This document shows, in pieces, positions 17,242-25,557 of a stretch of 40,851 nt of DNA. Within the stretch, counting starts at the first letter, position 1, and each line of letters begins with the position of its first letter. The DNA lies in the NCBI GenBank assembly GCA_046704245.1, contig JBJKSD010000004.1, positions 1 through 40,851 on the forward strand, in the 5' to 3' direction. The translations under genes were made by a program, and so were the position numbers. Below the pieces are notes generated by a model. That model made no database searches. It saw nothing but the letters and a program-made list of their open reading frames with translations, and had not been told where the DNA came from. Source of the stretch: UBA660 sp046704245. Lineage in GTDB: Bacteria; Bacillota_I; Bacilli_A; RF39; UBA660.

Positions 17242-17270
17242 AATATATGGCTTTAAAATAACAATTATGC
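17242..17270 (-). promoter_or_regulatory. Candidate SigE promoter for gerQ
   Basis: Read on the minus strand: GCATAAT (17270-17264), 14 bases, CATATATT (17249-17242). The Bacillus SigE consensus is about K-M-ATATT, 14-15 bases, CATACAnT; this has two mismatches. gerQ is mother-cell (SigE) controlled in Bacillus. Inference only. Confidence 0.4.
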
Positions 17271-17307
17271 TAGCAAAAAATAGATATATATAATATATTA
17301 AATAATA

Positions 17308-17316
17308 TGGTATAAT
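17308..17316 (+). promoter_or_regulatory. Extended -10 element for pduL
   Basis: TG-g-TATAAT with hexamer 17311-17316, 27 bases upstream of the pduL ATG. No recognisable -35 in this very AT-rich stretch. Confidence 0.45.
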
Positions 17317-17342
17317 TTATATATAATAAAGGATGTGAAATC

Positions 17343-17909
17343 ATGAAAATACCTATTGGTGTATCAGCAAGACATATACACTTATCACAAGAAGATTTAA
17401 ATATATTATTTGGGGATAATTATCAACTAACAGTTGATACTCAATTACTTCAACCTTTATATTTTAAAGCTAAAGAACGATTAACAATAAAGACCGATAA
17501 AAATGAAATTAGAGATGTTGCTATAGTAGGACCCATTAGAGAATATACCCAAGTCGAAATTTCTAAAACAGATAGTTATGCTTTAGGTATCAATCCACCC
17601 GTTAAAACATCAGGCGACTTTGAAGGGGCCGCTAGTATAACTATTATTGGACCTAAAAATAGTATTACTAAATCATGTTGTATTATATCTACTCGCCATA
17701 TCCATATGAACAGTGAGGAATTAAATTTATTTGGCTTACACCCTGATCAAGTAGTAAAAGTAAGGGTTGATACTATTAAAGGTGGTATTATGGATAATGT
17801 CTATATAAGACATGATGAAGAATATCAAGTAGAAATGCATATTGATTTAGATGATGCTAATGCTCATTTATTATCTAATCAAGATACAGGATATATAATA
17901 AAAGAATAA
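17343..17909 (+). CDS. pduL: Phosphate acyltransferase PduL-type
   Basis: PduL proteins move acyl groups between CoA and phosphate (acetyl- or propanoyl-phosphate) and can replace Pta in the acetate pathway. 188 residues, without the N-terminal targeting peptide of microcompartment PduL. Two similar halves are visible: IPIGVSARHIHLSQEDLNIL at the N terminus and SCCIISTRHIHMNSEELNLF in the second half, with their paired His residues (zinc ligands in known structures). The C-terminal HIDLDDANAH is conserved. No microcompartment shell genes are nearby, so a cytoplasmic phosphotransacetylase role is inferred. Separated by 10 bases from the prepilin gene. Confidence 0.93.
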   Translation: MKIPIGVSARHIHLSQEDLNILFGDNYQLTVDTQLLQPLYFKAKERLTIKTDKNEIRDVAIVGPIREYTQVEISKTDSYALGINPPVKTSGDFEGAASITIIGPKNSITKSCCIISTRHIHMNSEELNLFGLHPDQVVKVRVDTIKGGIMDNVYIRHDEEYQVEMHIDLDDANAHLLSNQDTGYIIKE

Positions 17910-17919
17910 GGGGATAAGA

Positions 17920-18279
17920 ATGAATAGAAGAGGATTAACTTTAATTGAATTATTAGCTGTTATTACGATTATGGGTTTAATATTATTAGTAGTACTGCCA
18001 AGTGTTACTAGTATATCTAAAAAAGCTGCTGAACAACAATATAATCAAGCTGTTACTGTATTAAAGAGTGCTGCTAAGGCCTATGTTGAACAAATAGATT
18101 CAGAAGGCTTATATAATGTAGGAGATTATAAGACAATAACTTTACAAGATTTGGTAGATGCTAAATTATTAGATACTCCTTTTATTAATCCCAAAACCAA
18201 AGATGAGGTGCCCTTAGCATCGACTATTAAGATAATAAAAGTAGATATTTCTGAATATGATTATGAACTACCAATATAA
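17920..18279 (+). CDS. Prepilin-like protein (type IV pilin N-terminal motif)
   Basis: 119 residues. The N terminus MNRRGLTLIELLAVITIMGL is a textbook class III (prepilin) signal: short basic leader, Gly before the cleavage site, Glu at +5, and a hydrophobic helix of about 20 residues (LTLIELLAVITIMGLILLVVLP). The rest is a small soluble domain (about 32-119) with predicted helix AAEQQYNQAVTVLKSAAKAY and then strands. Pseudopilins of this size act in competence (ComGC-like) or pilus systems. No prepilin peptidase, ATPase or platform gene is in the window. It is probably cotranscribed with pduL. Exact role unknown. Confidence 0.85.
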   Translation: MNRRGLTLIELLAVITIMGLILLVVLPSVTSISKKAAEQQYNQAVTVLKSAAKAYVEQIDSEGLYNVGDYKTITLQDLVDAKLLDTPFINPKTKDEVPLASTIKIIKVDISEYDYELPI

Positions 18280-18304
18280 AAAAGATGATTATCATCTTTT
18301 TTTA
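18279..18304. terminator. Bidirectional terminator between prepilin and PBP genes
   Basis: AAAAGATGAT / ATCATCTTTT with A and T runs on both sides, between two convergent genes and touching the stop codon of the prepilin gene. Confidence 0.9.
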
Positions 18305-18305
18305 T

Positions 18306-20261
18306 TTATGGAATATTAATAAGAGAATCTAAATCTTTAAGATCATATGATGGCTCTGTTCCTTTTATATAATATAATATTTTCTTTTTTTTCGATTCGT
18401 TAGTTGCCAGTTTACCAGTAAAAGGATCTACTAAAACCCCAATAACATTTTCAGGGATAGCATACCAATTATCAGGTTTATCTTTTAAATATTTTTCCAT
18501 AGTATCAACCCAAATATTGCGTGAATAATTAAATTCATCTTTTATTAATGTTTTATTTTTATCATAACCAACCCATACTCCAGTAATAATATCTTTGTTA
18601 TATCCAATAGTCCAGTGATCGGTATCAGTTGTACCGGTTTTAATAGCATACTTTTTAGTTAATTTAGGTGCTATTGTAATACAAGTAGGGTAATTATAAT
18701 CAATTAAATCATAATCATAACAGTTAGCCAGCATCTCATTAAGAATAAAATTTATATTTTTATTTAAAACATTTTGACTTTCATATTTAAAGTTATATAG
18801 AACATTACCTTGAGCATCCTCAATTTTATTTATAAGATGAGGATTAATAGTAAAACCTTCGTTAGCTAAAACGGAATATCCTCCCAATAAATCAATAATA
18901 TTTATTTCCTGTGTTCCTAATGGTAAAGAGGGGAGAGGCGTTAATTTAGCTTTAATACCAACCCTTTTAGCCATTTCAACTAAAGCTTCCTCACCTAAAA
19001 AGAGATGCGTTTTAACAGCATATATATTATCTGAATATGCTAGAGCTATAGCTAGTGTAATGGGTTTATTAGCATAATTATCGCCATAATTAGTAGGCGA
19101 ATATGTTTTATCATCACTAAAAGTAAAGGTAGTAGGCTCACTTATAAAGGTGGATGAAGCAGTAAAACCATTTTCTAAGGCTGTATAGTATAAAAATGGT
19201 TTCATAACAGAACCTACTTGTCTAGCAGATTGTACGGCTCTATTAAAAGGAGAAGTACTATAATCTCGTCCACCAGCCAAAGCTAAGATTTCCCCATTAT
19301 TAGGATTCATTACTATACTAGCTACTTGAATATCAGGATTACTTTTTAAGTTTTTAATAATACTATTTTCTAAATCAGTTTGAGCAGCAATATCTAAATT
19401 AGTAAATATTTTTAATCCACCAGTTTCAATAAACGATTGAGGAATAGTAGCAATATTTTTTAATTCTCTCATAACGGCATCTTGATAGTACATTATAGTC
19501 GCTAAGTTTAATTTTTCTCTTCTTCCTACATATACCAATGAAGTATTTAAAGTATCTTCCTTTTCTTTTTCAGTAATATATTTATTTTTTACCATCATTT
19601 TTAAAATTAAATTTTGTCTTTTCTTGGCTTCTAATTCATCAACTAGTGGTGAATATCTGGCTGGATGCTTAGGAATACCTGCTAATATTGATGCTTCAGC
19701 TAAAGTCAAATCTTTAGCACTTTTATCAAAATAAAATTGAGCAGCATTTTCAATACCATATACTCCATGGCCATAGTTAATAGTATTTAGATAACCCTCT
19801 AATATTTCTTCCTTTGAATAATGAGCTTCTAATTCATAAGTTAACCATACTTCTTCTAATTTTCTTTCCCATGTTTGACCAAAAGTAAGAAATAAATTTT
19901 TAATATATTGCTGTGATATAGTTGAAGCACCTTGAACTATATTATGAGCTCTAAAATTAATATAAGCAGCTTTAATAATTCTTAAATAATCAAAACCATT
20001 ATGCGTAAAAAAATTCTTATCTTCGACAGCTAAAGTAGCATTGATTAAATAATCAGAAATATCATCTAATTTAATCCATTCTGAGGCTCCCGTACCTTGA
20101 AAAAATAATTCATTATTTCGATCATACAATGAAATACTATTAGCACTTCTAATCTCTAATTTGGGTGTACTTTTAGCATAAAGAAAAGCTATAGCGTTAG
20201 CTAAAATGAAAATAATAAATGCCAAAAAAGTAATTTTTAAAGAGATCTTTACTACTTTCAT
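18306..20261 (-). CDS. Class A penicillin-binding protein (GT51 transglycosylase and transpeptidase)
   Basis: Bifunctional peptidoglycan synthase of 651 residues, anchored by an N-terminal helix (about 9-29). GT51 domain: catalytic Glu80 in AVEDKNFFTHNGFD, then GASTISQQYIKN (111-122) and the EEILEGYLNTINYG motif. Transpeptidase domain: SxxK as GSVMKPF (Ser351, Lys354), SxN as SDN (410-412), and KTGTT (about 540). It acts on the outer face of the membrane. It stands alone between the prepilin gene and argS, transcribed opposite to both. Shorter than PBP1a of Bacillus; PbpF/PbpG or PBP2d-like (spore) paralogues have similar size, but I cannot assign which. Confidence 0.94.
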   Translation of the reverse strand: MKVVKISLKITFLAFIIFILANAIAFLYAKSTPKLEIRSANSISLYDRNNELFFQGTGASEWIKLDDISDYLINATLAVEDKNFFTHNGFDYLRIIKAAYINFRAHNIVQGASTISQQYIKNLFLTFGQTWERKLEEVWLTYELEAHYSKEEILEGYLNTINYGHGVYGIENAAQFYFDKSAKDLTLAEASILAGIPKHPARYSPLVDELEAKKRQNLILKMMVKNKYITEKEKEDTLNTSLVYVGRREKLNLATIMYYQDAVMRELKNIATIPQSFIETGGLKIFTNLDIAAQTDLENSIIKNLKSNPDIQVASIVMNPNNGEILALAGGRDYSTSPFNRAVQSARQVGSVMKPFLYYTALENGFTASSTFISEPTTFTFSDDKTYSPTNYGDNYANKPITLAIALAYSDNIYAVKTHLFLGEEALVEMAKRVGIKAKLTPLPSLPLGTQEINIIDLLGGYSVLANEGFTINPHLINKIEDAQGNVLYNFKYESQNVLNKNINFILNEMLANCYDYDLIDYNYPTCITIAPKLTKKYAIKTGTTDTDHWTIGYNKDIITGVWVGYDKNKTLIKDEFNYSRNIWVDTMEKYLKDKPDNWYAIPENVIGVLVDPFTGKLATNESKKKKILYYIKGTEPSYDLKDLDSLINIP

Positions 20262-20347
20262 AAAATCACTCCATAACTATCTAGCTTTAGTATGGAAAAA
20301 AAATAATAAAATATATATGGAAAAAAAGTGCATTTTTTCTAATGTTA

Positions 20348-20356
20348 TGTTATAAT
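20348..20356 (+). promoter_or_regulatory. Extended -10 element upstream of argS
   Basis: TG-t-TATAAT with hexamer 20351-20356. A second TATAAT lies at 20410-20415, so there may be two starts in the 207-base PBP-argS gap. No T-box core motif was seen between them and the gene. Confidence 0.4.
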
Positions 20357-20468
20357 TGCAAATAGATTTTTAGGTAATAATTTTTATAGGCAAAATAAAT
20401 ATTTGAAGGTATAATATATAGCATAAATTGCAATATTAATTAAGACCAAAATTTTAGGAGTGAATAAT

Positions 20469-22160
20469 ATGATATTAAAGATTAAAGAACAACTTCTAGA
20501 TCAATTACAAGCAATTTTAAAACAATTAAATATTGAAGAACCTATCATATTAGAAAAACCAAAAGATCGAAGCATGGGCGACTATGCTATTCCATGTTTT
20601 AATTATGCTAAAAGTATGAAGTGTAATCCCAACCAAATAGCTATTAAAATAGATGAGTTAATTAGTGATAATTTAATTGAAAAAAGTGAAGTTATTGGTG
20701 GATATGTTAATTTATTTTTAAATAAAAAAATAGTCACTGAACAATTAATCAAGAAAATATTAGAAGAAAAAGAGGCGTATGGAAATTTAACAATAGGTGA
20801 TAATAAGACAATAGTTTTTGATTATTCTCATCCTAATATTGCTAAACCATTTGGTATAGGTCATTTACGTAGTACTGTAATAGGTAATTCTATAAGAAAG
20901 ATAATGGATAAAGTAGGCTTTAAGACTATTGGTATTAATTATCTAGGTGATTATGGGACTCAATTTGGGAAAATAATCTATGCATATAAAACTTGGGGTA
21001 ATGAAGAATTAATTAAAAAGAACCCCATTGAAGAATTAAGAAAATTATATGTCCGTTTTCATGAAGAAGTTGAAGATAATCCTCAAATAGAAGATGAAGG
21101 GCGTAAATATTTTAAAAAATTAGAAGATAAAGATCCTGAAACTTTGGCTTTATGGCAATGGATTAGAGATGAATCATTAAAAGAATTTATGAAAACATAT
21201 GAACTGTTAGGTATTACCGATTTTGATTCATACGAAGGTGAAGCATCTATTGCTGATAAGATAGATCCAGTAGTTAAGGAATTAGCTACTAAAAATTTAT
21301 TAGTAGAAGATGAAGGAGCGATGATTGTTCGATTAGGAGATGATATAGCGCCTGCTATTATAACTAGAAATGATGGTGCCAGTTTATATATGACTCGTGA
21401 TCTTGCAACTCTCCTATATCGTAAGAATAAGTATCATTTTGATGAAGCTTTATATGTTGTTGGTAATGAACAAACTCTTCATTTTAAACAATTAAAGTTA
21501 TTAATAGAAATGATGGGTTATCCTTGGGCCAAAGACATACACCACATCAGTTTTGGAATGATTTTACAAGATGGTAAAAGGATGTCTACTAGAAAAGGAA
21601 AATCAATTAATTTACATGAAATACTAGAGGAAGCTATTGAATTAGCTAATAAATATATTAAAGAAAAAAATCCTGATTTAAAAGATCAAGAAGATATAAG
21701 TAGGAAAATAGGTGTTGGCGCTGTTATCTTTAATGATTTAAAGAATTATCGTACTGGCGATGTAGAATTTAATTTAGAAGATATATTGAAATTTGAAGGG
21801 GAAACCGGGCCTTATATTCAATATACTTATGCGCGAATTAATTCAATGTTAGAAAATATTAAAAATATAGATATTAACATTAACAATATTGATATTGATG
21901 AATATATATGGAATATAGTAATGAAATTAGCAATATTTGAAGAAATATTAATACAAGCTAGAAATAATTATGATCCTTCTGAAGTGGCTAAATATCTTAT
22001 TGATTTAGCGCAAGATTATAATAAATTTTATGCCAATGATCGTATTTTAGGTGATGATGAAGTGGATACTGAATTTAAATTAAAACTATCTAAGGCAACA
22101 TCTATAATAATTAAAGAAGGAATGAGGCTTTTAGGAATTGAAATGCCATTTAGAATGTAG
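20469..22160 (+). CDS. argS: Arginyl-tRNA synthetase
   Basis: Class I synthetase of 563 residues that charges tRNA-Arg. The HIGH-type motif lies in PFGIGHLRSTVIGNSI; the KMSKS-like loop reads RMSTRKGKSINL, normal for bacterial ArgS. The Add-1-like N-terminal domain and the C-terminal anticodon-binding helices (KFEGETGPYIQYTYARI) are present. The start at ATG 20469 is preferred: the GTG at 20460 in frame overlaps the TTTTAGGAG ribosome binding site. 11 bases separate it from rpoE. Confidence 0.97.
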   Translation: MILKIKEQLLDQLQAILKQLNIEEPIILEKPKDRSMGDYAIPCFNYAKSMKCNPNQIAIKIDELISDNLIEKSEVIGGYVNLFLNKKIVTEQLIKKILEEKEAYGNLTIGDNKTIVFDYSHPNIAKPFGIGHLRSTVIGNSIRKIMDKVGFKTIGINYLGDYGTQFGKIIYAYKTWGNEELIKKNPIEELRKLYVRFHEEVEDNPQIEDEGRKYFKKLEDKDPETLALWQWIRDESLKEFMKTYELLGITDFDSYEGEASIADKIDPVVKELATKNLLVEDEGAMIVRLGDDIAPAIITRNDGASLYMTRDLATLLYRKNKYHFDEALYVVGNEQTLHFKQLKLLIEMMGYPWAKDIHHISFGMILQDGKRMSTRKGKSINLHEILEEAIELANKYIKEKNPDLKDQEDISRKIGVGAVIFNDLKNYRTGDVEFNLEDILKFEGETGPYIQYTYARINSMLENIKNIDININNIDIDEYIWNIVMKLAIFEEILIQARNNYDPSEVAKYLIDLAQDYNKFYANDRILGDDEVDTEFKLKLSKATSIIIKEGMRLLGIEMPFRM

Positions 22161-22171
22161 GAGGAGTTAAT

Positions 22172-22612
22172 ATGAATAAAAAGAAGATGCCTAAAGAAGA
22201 ACTAGAACAACTATCATATGCTGACATTACTCATTATTTATTACAACAAAAAAAGAAACCTAGAACCACAGGAGAATTATTTAACGAAATAATTAAACTA
22301 TTACAATTACCTGATAGTACCTTTGAAGAACAAATAGGAGATTATTATACTGCGTTAACTACTGATAAAAGATTTATTATTTTAAATAATGGTAAATGGG
22401 ATTTAAGAAGTAACCACACTTCAGATAACTTCCTAATGACTATTGAAGAAGAAGATGAAGATGAAGAAATTGAACTTGATGAAGCAGAGGAAGAAGCAGA
22501 AGAAGACGAAGATGAAGAGTTTGATGACTTTAAAGAAGAAGATGAGGATTTAGTGGATGAAGATGAAGATTTAGAGGATTTAGCAATAGTAGAAGATGAT
22601 TATGAAGGTTAA
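22172..22612 (+). CDS. rpoE: RNA polymerase delta subunit
   Basis: The delta subunit of Firmicute RNA polymerase increases recycling and promoter specificity. 146 residues. An N-terminal HARE-HTH domain (about 10-80; LSYADITHYLLQQKKKPRTT, GELFNEIIKLLQLPDSTFEE, DKRFIILNNGKWDLR) is followed by a highly acidic tail (about 90-146) made almost entirely of Glu and Asp. Preceded by AGGAGTT and cotranscribed with argS. The stop overlaps a terminator. In Bacillus rpoE lies in the same general region beside pyrG. Confidence 0.94.
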   Translation: MNKKKMPKEELEQLSYADITHYLLQQKKKPRTTGELFNEIIKLLQLPDSTFEEQIGDYYTALTTDKRFIILNNGKWDLRSNHTSDNFLMTIEEEDEDEEIELDEAEEEAEEDEDEEFDDFKEEDEDLVDEDEDLEDLAIVEDDYEG

Positions 22613-22635
22613 AAGGCATATATATGCCTTTTTAT
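22610..22635 (+). terminator. Terminator after rpoE
   Basis: AAAAGGCATA / TATGCCTTTTT overlapping the rpoE stop codon, with a T run. Confidence 0.87.
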
Positions 22636-22636
22636 A

Positions 22637-22645
22637 TGATATAAT
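22637..22645 (+). promoter_or_regulatory. Extended -10 element for prfA
   Basis: TG-a-TATAAT with hexamer 22640-22645, 21 bases upstream of the prfA ATG and just after the rpoE terminator. Confidence 0.45.
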
Positions 22646-22665
22646 TAGAGCGGGAGGAAACTCAT

Positions 22666-23721
22666 ATGTTAGAAAGATTAGAAACTATTAAAAAGCGCTA
22701 TGATGAAATAAATGAGTTATTAACTAAACAAGAAATTATTAGTAATGTTAATAAGATGAAAGAATTATTAAAAGAACAATCTCATTTAGAAGAAACAGTA
22801 GAAGTATATAATATATATTGTAAATTATTAAAAGATATAGATGATACTAAAGAAATGATTGATGATAGTGAATTAGGAACAATGGCTAAAGATGAACTTA
22901 ATAGCTTAGAATCAAAAAAAGAACAATTAGAAGAGCAATTAGAAATAATGTTAATACCTAAAGATCCTAATGATGATAAAAATATTATTGTAGAAATTAG
23001 AGGAGCTGCTGGTGGTGACGAAGCTAATATTTTTGCTGGTGATCTATATCGTATGTATACTAAATATGCTGAAAAAATGGGATGGAAAGTTGAAGTTTTA
23101 GAAAAATCAGAGGGGGTATCCGGTGGCTATTCCTTAATTTCTTTTATGATTAAGGGAAAAAATGTATATGGTAAATTAAAATATGAAAGTGGAGCTCATC
23201 GTGTTCAAAGAGTACCGGAAACTGAATCACAAGGAAGAATACACACCTCAACAGCTACCGTATTAGCAATGCCCGAAGCTGAAGATATAGATGTTGAAAT
23301 AAAAGATCAAGATATAAAAGTTGATGTATATCGTAGTAGTGGAGCAGGTGGGCAAAGTGTTAATACTACTGATAGTGCTGTTAGAATTACCCATATTCCT
23401 ACTGGTATTGTAGTAGCTTGTCAAAGCGAAAGAAGCCAAATAAAAAACAAAGAAAAAGCAATGAGTATACTAAAAACCAAAGTATATGATGCTATGTTAC
23501 AAGAACAAGAAGAAACTTTAGGTAAAGAACGCCGTTTAAAAATTGGTACTGGTGATCGTTCAGAAAAAATAAGGACTTATAATTATCCTCAAAATAGAGT
23601 AACTGATCATCGTATTAACTATACTTCTATGCAATTAGATCGCATTATGGAAGGTCATTTAGATGAATTAATTGAAGCTTTAATAATGGAAAATCAAAAA
23701 CGCCAATTAGAAGGAAAATAA
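22666..23721 (+). CDS. prfA: Peptide chain release factor 1
   Basis: RF1 terminates translation at UAA and UAG. 351 residues. The codon-recognition tripeptide is in RVPETESQGRIHTSTATV (Pro-Glu-Thr in place of the frequent Pro-Ala/Val-Thr), and the GGQ loop in SSGAGGQSVNTTDSAVRITH triggers peptide release. An N-terminal coiled-coil region rich in Glu and Lys (1-100) is normal. RBS GGGAGGA. prmC, which methylates the GGQ glutamine, starts one base after the stop. Confidence 0.97.
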   Translation: MLERLETIKKRYDEINELLTKQEIISNVNKMKELLKEQSHLEETVEVYNIYCKLLKDIDDTKEMIDDSELGTMAKDELNSLESKKEQLEEQLEIMLIPKDPNDDKNIIVEIRGAAGGDEANIFAGDLYRMYTKYAEKMGWKVEVLEKSEGVSGGYSLISFMIKGKNVYGKLKYESGAHRVQRVPETESQGRIHTSTATVLAMPEAEDIDVEIKDQDIKVDVYRSSGAGGQSVNTTDSAVRITHIPTGIVVACQSERSQIKNKEKAMSILKTKVYDAMLQEQEETLGKERRLKIGTGDRSEKIRTYNYPQNRVTDHRINYTSMQLDRIMEGHLDELIEALIMENQKRQLEGK

Positions 23722-23722
23722 T

Positions 23723-24535
23723 ATGGATAAAGAACAAGTATTATTACAGACGGAGCAGTTACTTAAAGCTAATGAATTAGATGGTAAATTAGCTAAATAT
23801 GTTTATGAAGGTTTATTTGATAAAAATAAACTTGATGATAGCGAATTGAATATATATAAAGATAAAATTAATTTAGTTTTGAATGGTATTTCACCTCAAT
23901 ATGCAGTAGGTTATGTTAATTTTTATGGCTATAATTTTATAGTCAATAATAATGTCTTAATACCACACTTTGAGACTGAGGAGTTAGTTTATTATACATT
24001 AGAATATATTAAAAAATATTTTAATAATAATATTTCCATTTTAGATATAGGTACTGGTAGTGGTATTATAGCTATAACCCTAAAAAAAGAATTACCATTA
24101 GCTAATATTTATGCTAGTGATATTTCTTTAGAGGCATTAGAAGTAGCAAAAGAGAATGCAAAATTATTAGACGCTAAAATAAATTTTGTTTATGGGGATT
24201 TATTAGAACCTGTCAAAGATAAAAAATTTGATCTTATTATAGCTAATCTACCTTATATTAGAGAAGATGAGCAAATAGATAAAATAGTTTATGATAATGA
24301 ACCCCACATAGCCTTATTTGGAGGCGAAGATGGTTTAAACCATTATCGAAAGTTATTTAAAGATATATTATTAGTTTTAAAAAATAAGGCCTTAATAGCA
24401 CTAGAAATTGCTGAGGGGCAGATTCAAGAAACAGAGAAACTATTAGCTAAATATTTAAAGGATAAACCATATATATTTAAAAAAGATATGTCAGGTCGCA
24501 CTAGAATGTTATTTATTTTTAATAATATTGATTAA
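23723..24535 (+). CDS. prmC: Release factor glutamine methyltransferase PrmC
   Basis: Methylates the GGQ glutamine of release factors. 270 residues. The N-terminal substrate-binding helices precede a Rossmann SAM domain with ILDIGTGSGIIAITLKKELP (motif I) and ASDISLEALEVAKENA. The catalytic motif is usually Asn-Pro-Pro-Tyr; here codons 24243-24254 encode Asn-Leu-Pro-Tyr (in IIANLPYI). The tail RTRMLFIFN resembles other PrmC. Neighbour prfA encodes its substrate. Starts one base after prfA; likely translationally coupled. Confidence 0.93.
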   Translation: MDKEQVLLQTEQLLKANELDGKLAKYVYEGLFDKNKLDDSELNIYKDKINLVLNGISPQYAVGYVNFYGYNFIVNNNVLIPHFETEELVYYTLEYIKKYFNNNISILDIGTGSGIIAITLKKELPLANIYASDISLEALEVAKENAKLLDAKINFVYGDLLEPVKDKKFDLIIANLPYIREDEQIDKIVYDNEPHIALFGGEDGLNHYRKLFKDILLVLKNKALIALEIAEGQIQETEKLLAKYLKDKPYIFKKDMSGRTRMLFIFNNID

Positions 24536-24541
24536 AAGATT

Positions 24542-24582
24542 AAAATACTATCCAATATGTAATAGAGAGGATGGTATTTTTT
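24542..24582 (+). terminator. Terminator hairpin after prmC that extends into the spoIIR start region
   Basis: AAAATACTATCC (24542-24553) pairs with GGATGGTATTTT (24569-24580) with one G-U pair, a 15-base loop (24554-24568), and a T run. The 3' arm includes the GG of the GAGAGG ribosome binding site and the first ATG of the spoIIR frame. It may attenuate read-through or hide the spoIIR RBS. Confidence 0.7.
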
Positions 24583-25113
24583 ATGATAAAACCTATTATA
24601 ATAATTATTTTGTTGTTATTATTAATTGGTATAGGTGATTATATAATGGCTAAAGAGATTATTATCCCTGAAGATGCCATTAGATTAAGAGTTATAGCTA
24701 ATAGTAATACCCCATATGATCAATACATTAAAACTAAAATTAGGGATCGATTGCAAATAGAGGTTTATAATCTATTGAAGGATGTTGATACTATTGATGA
24801 AGCCCGTAAAATTATAACTAGCCATCTAAATAAATTAGATGCCATTGTAGGGGAGGTCATAAAAGAAGAAAAATATAATATGGATTATGTCTTAGTATAT
24901 GGCGATAATTATTTTCCTGCTAAAGATTATAAAGGTATTAAATATAATGCTGGTTTTTATGAATCTTTGTTAATAACTATAGGTAAAGGTAAAGGTGAAA
25001 ATTGGTGGTGTGTTTTATTTCCTCCCTTATGTTTAATAGAAGCTGAAAATGCTGATGATGTAGAGTATAAATTTTTTGTTAAAGAAATAATAGATAGATT
25101 TTTAAAAAGATAA
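24583..25113 (+). CDS. spoIIR: Stage II sporulation protein R
   Basis: SpoIIR is made in the forespore, secreted into the intermembrane space, and activates SpoIIGA, which processes pro-SigE in the mother cell. About 176 residues from the ATG at 24583; a frame start at 24571 is possible but its ATG touches the RBS and lies in the hairpin stem. A hydrophobic signal/anchor (IIIIILLLLLIGIGDYIM) precedes the conserved domain: IRLRVIANSNTPYDQYIKTK, and near the C terminus KGENWWCVLFPPLCLIEAEN, which is the hallmark of the family. It is next to prfA-prmC as in Bacillus. Confidence 0.94.
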   Translation: MIKPIIIIILLLLLIGIGDYIMAKEIIIPEDAIRLRVIANSNTPYDQYIKTKIRDRLQIEVYNLLKDVDTIDEARKIITSHLNKLDAIVGEVIKEEKYNMDYVLVYGDNYFPAKDYKGIKYNAGFYESLLITIGKGKGENWWCVLFPPLCLIEAENADDVEYKFFVKEIIDRFLKR

Positions 25114-25123
25114 TGGATAAAAA

Positions 25124-25152
25124 TTTACTATCCCCTTCCAATATAGTATAAT
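25124..25152 (+). promoter_or_regulatory. SigA-type promoter for the 94-residue membrane protein gene
   Basis: TTTACT (25124-25129), 17-base spacer, TATAAT (25147-25152), 28 bases upstream of the ATG. Confidence 0.6.
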
Positions 25153-25179
25153 AATTATTATTGAAGTGAGGAAAGGTTA

Positions 25180-25464
25180 ATGGAAGAAAAAAGAGATAGT
25201 AATATATCATCAAATATTAAAGATACAAATGAATCTTTTTTTTCACTTATAAAAATTGGAAGTGTAGTAATAATGTTGGCTTCTTTTGCTGCTGGTCTTG
25301 TAGCGGGTATGAATTTAGAACATTATAGAATGGAAAGAAAATCTGGCCATACACAAATTATACAACAATCTGGGATAGGTAAATCTTCGGGCGAGCTTAC
25401 AGGCAGAATAATTGATTCCATTGATAATTATGAACAAGGAAGACAATGGGTTAAAAAGCTTTAA
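25180..25464 (+). CDS. Unrecognised single-pass membrane protein, 94 aa
   Basis: No family recognised. The protein has a polar N terminus rich in Ser/Asn/Asp (1-24), one membrane segment (about 24-44, IGSVVIMLASFAAGLVAGMN), and a charged C-terminal half (HYRMERKSGHTQIIQQSG, ending NYEQGRQWVKKL). Good ribosome binding site (GAGGAAAGG). It has its own promoter and terminator, so it is an independent unit between spoIIR and mntP. In Bacillus the same interval holds other small genes (ywlA, ywlB); relation to them is not evident. Confidence 0.75.
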   Translation: MEEKRDSNISSNIKDTNESFFSLIKIGSVVIMLASFAAGLVAGMNLEHYRMERKSGHTQIIQQSGIGKSSGELTGRIIDSIDNYEQGRQWVKKL

Positions 25465-25467
25465 TAG

Positions 25468-25494
25468 ACACCAAATTAAATTTGGTGTTTTATT
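25468..25494 (+). terminator. Terminator after the 94-residue protein gene
   Basis: ACACCAAAT / ATTTGGTGT with a short loop and TTTTATTT tail, 3 bases after the stop. Confidence 0.87.
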
Positions 25495-25557
25495 TCATTA
25501 CAATTTATATAGAATTAAATTTATATATATTTAATACTATTAAAAGAGGAGACTTTA

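Noticed and set aside
20287..20316. SigE promoter for the class A PBP (minus strand)
   Set aside because: Only the partial match ATATT-15-CATAC in a very AT-rich stretch; too weak to call.
20357..20468. T-box riboswitch upstream of argS
   Set aside because: No AGGGTGG-type core or specifier-like stem was seen.
25495..25557. Manganese riboswitch (yybP-ykoY) before mntP
   Set aside because: The gap is too short and no matching paired structure was seen.
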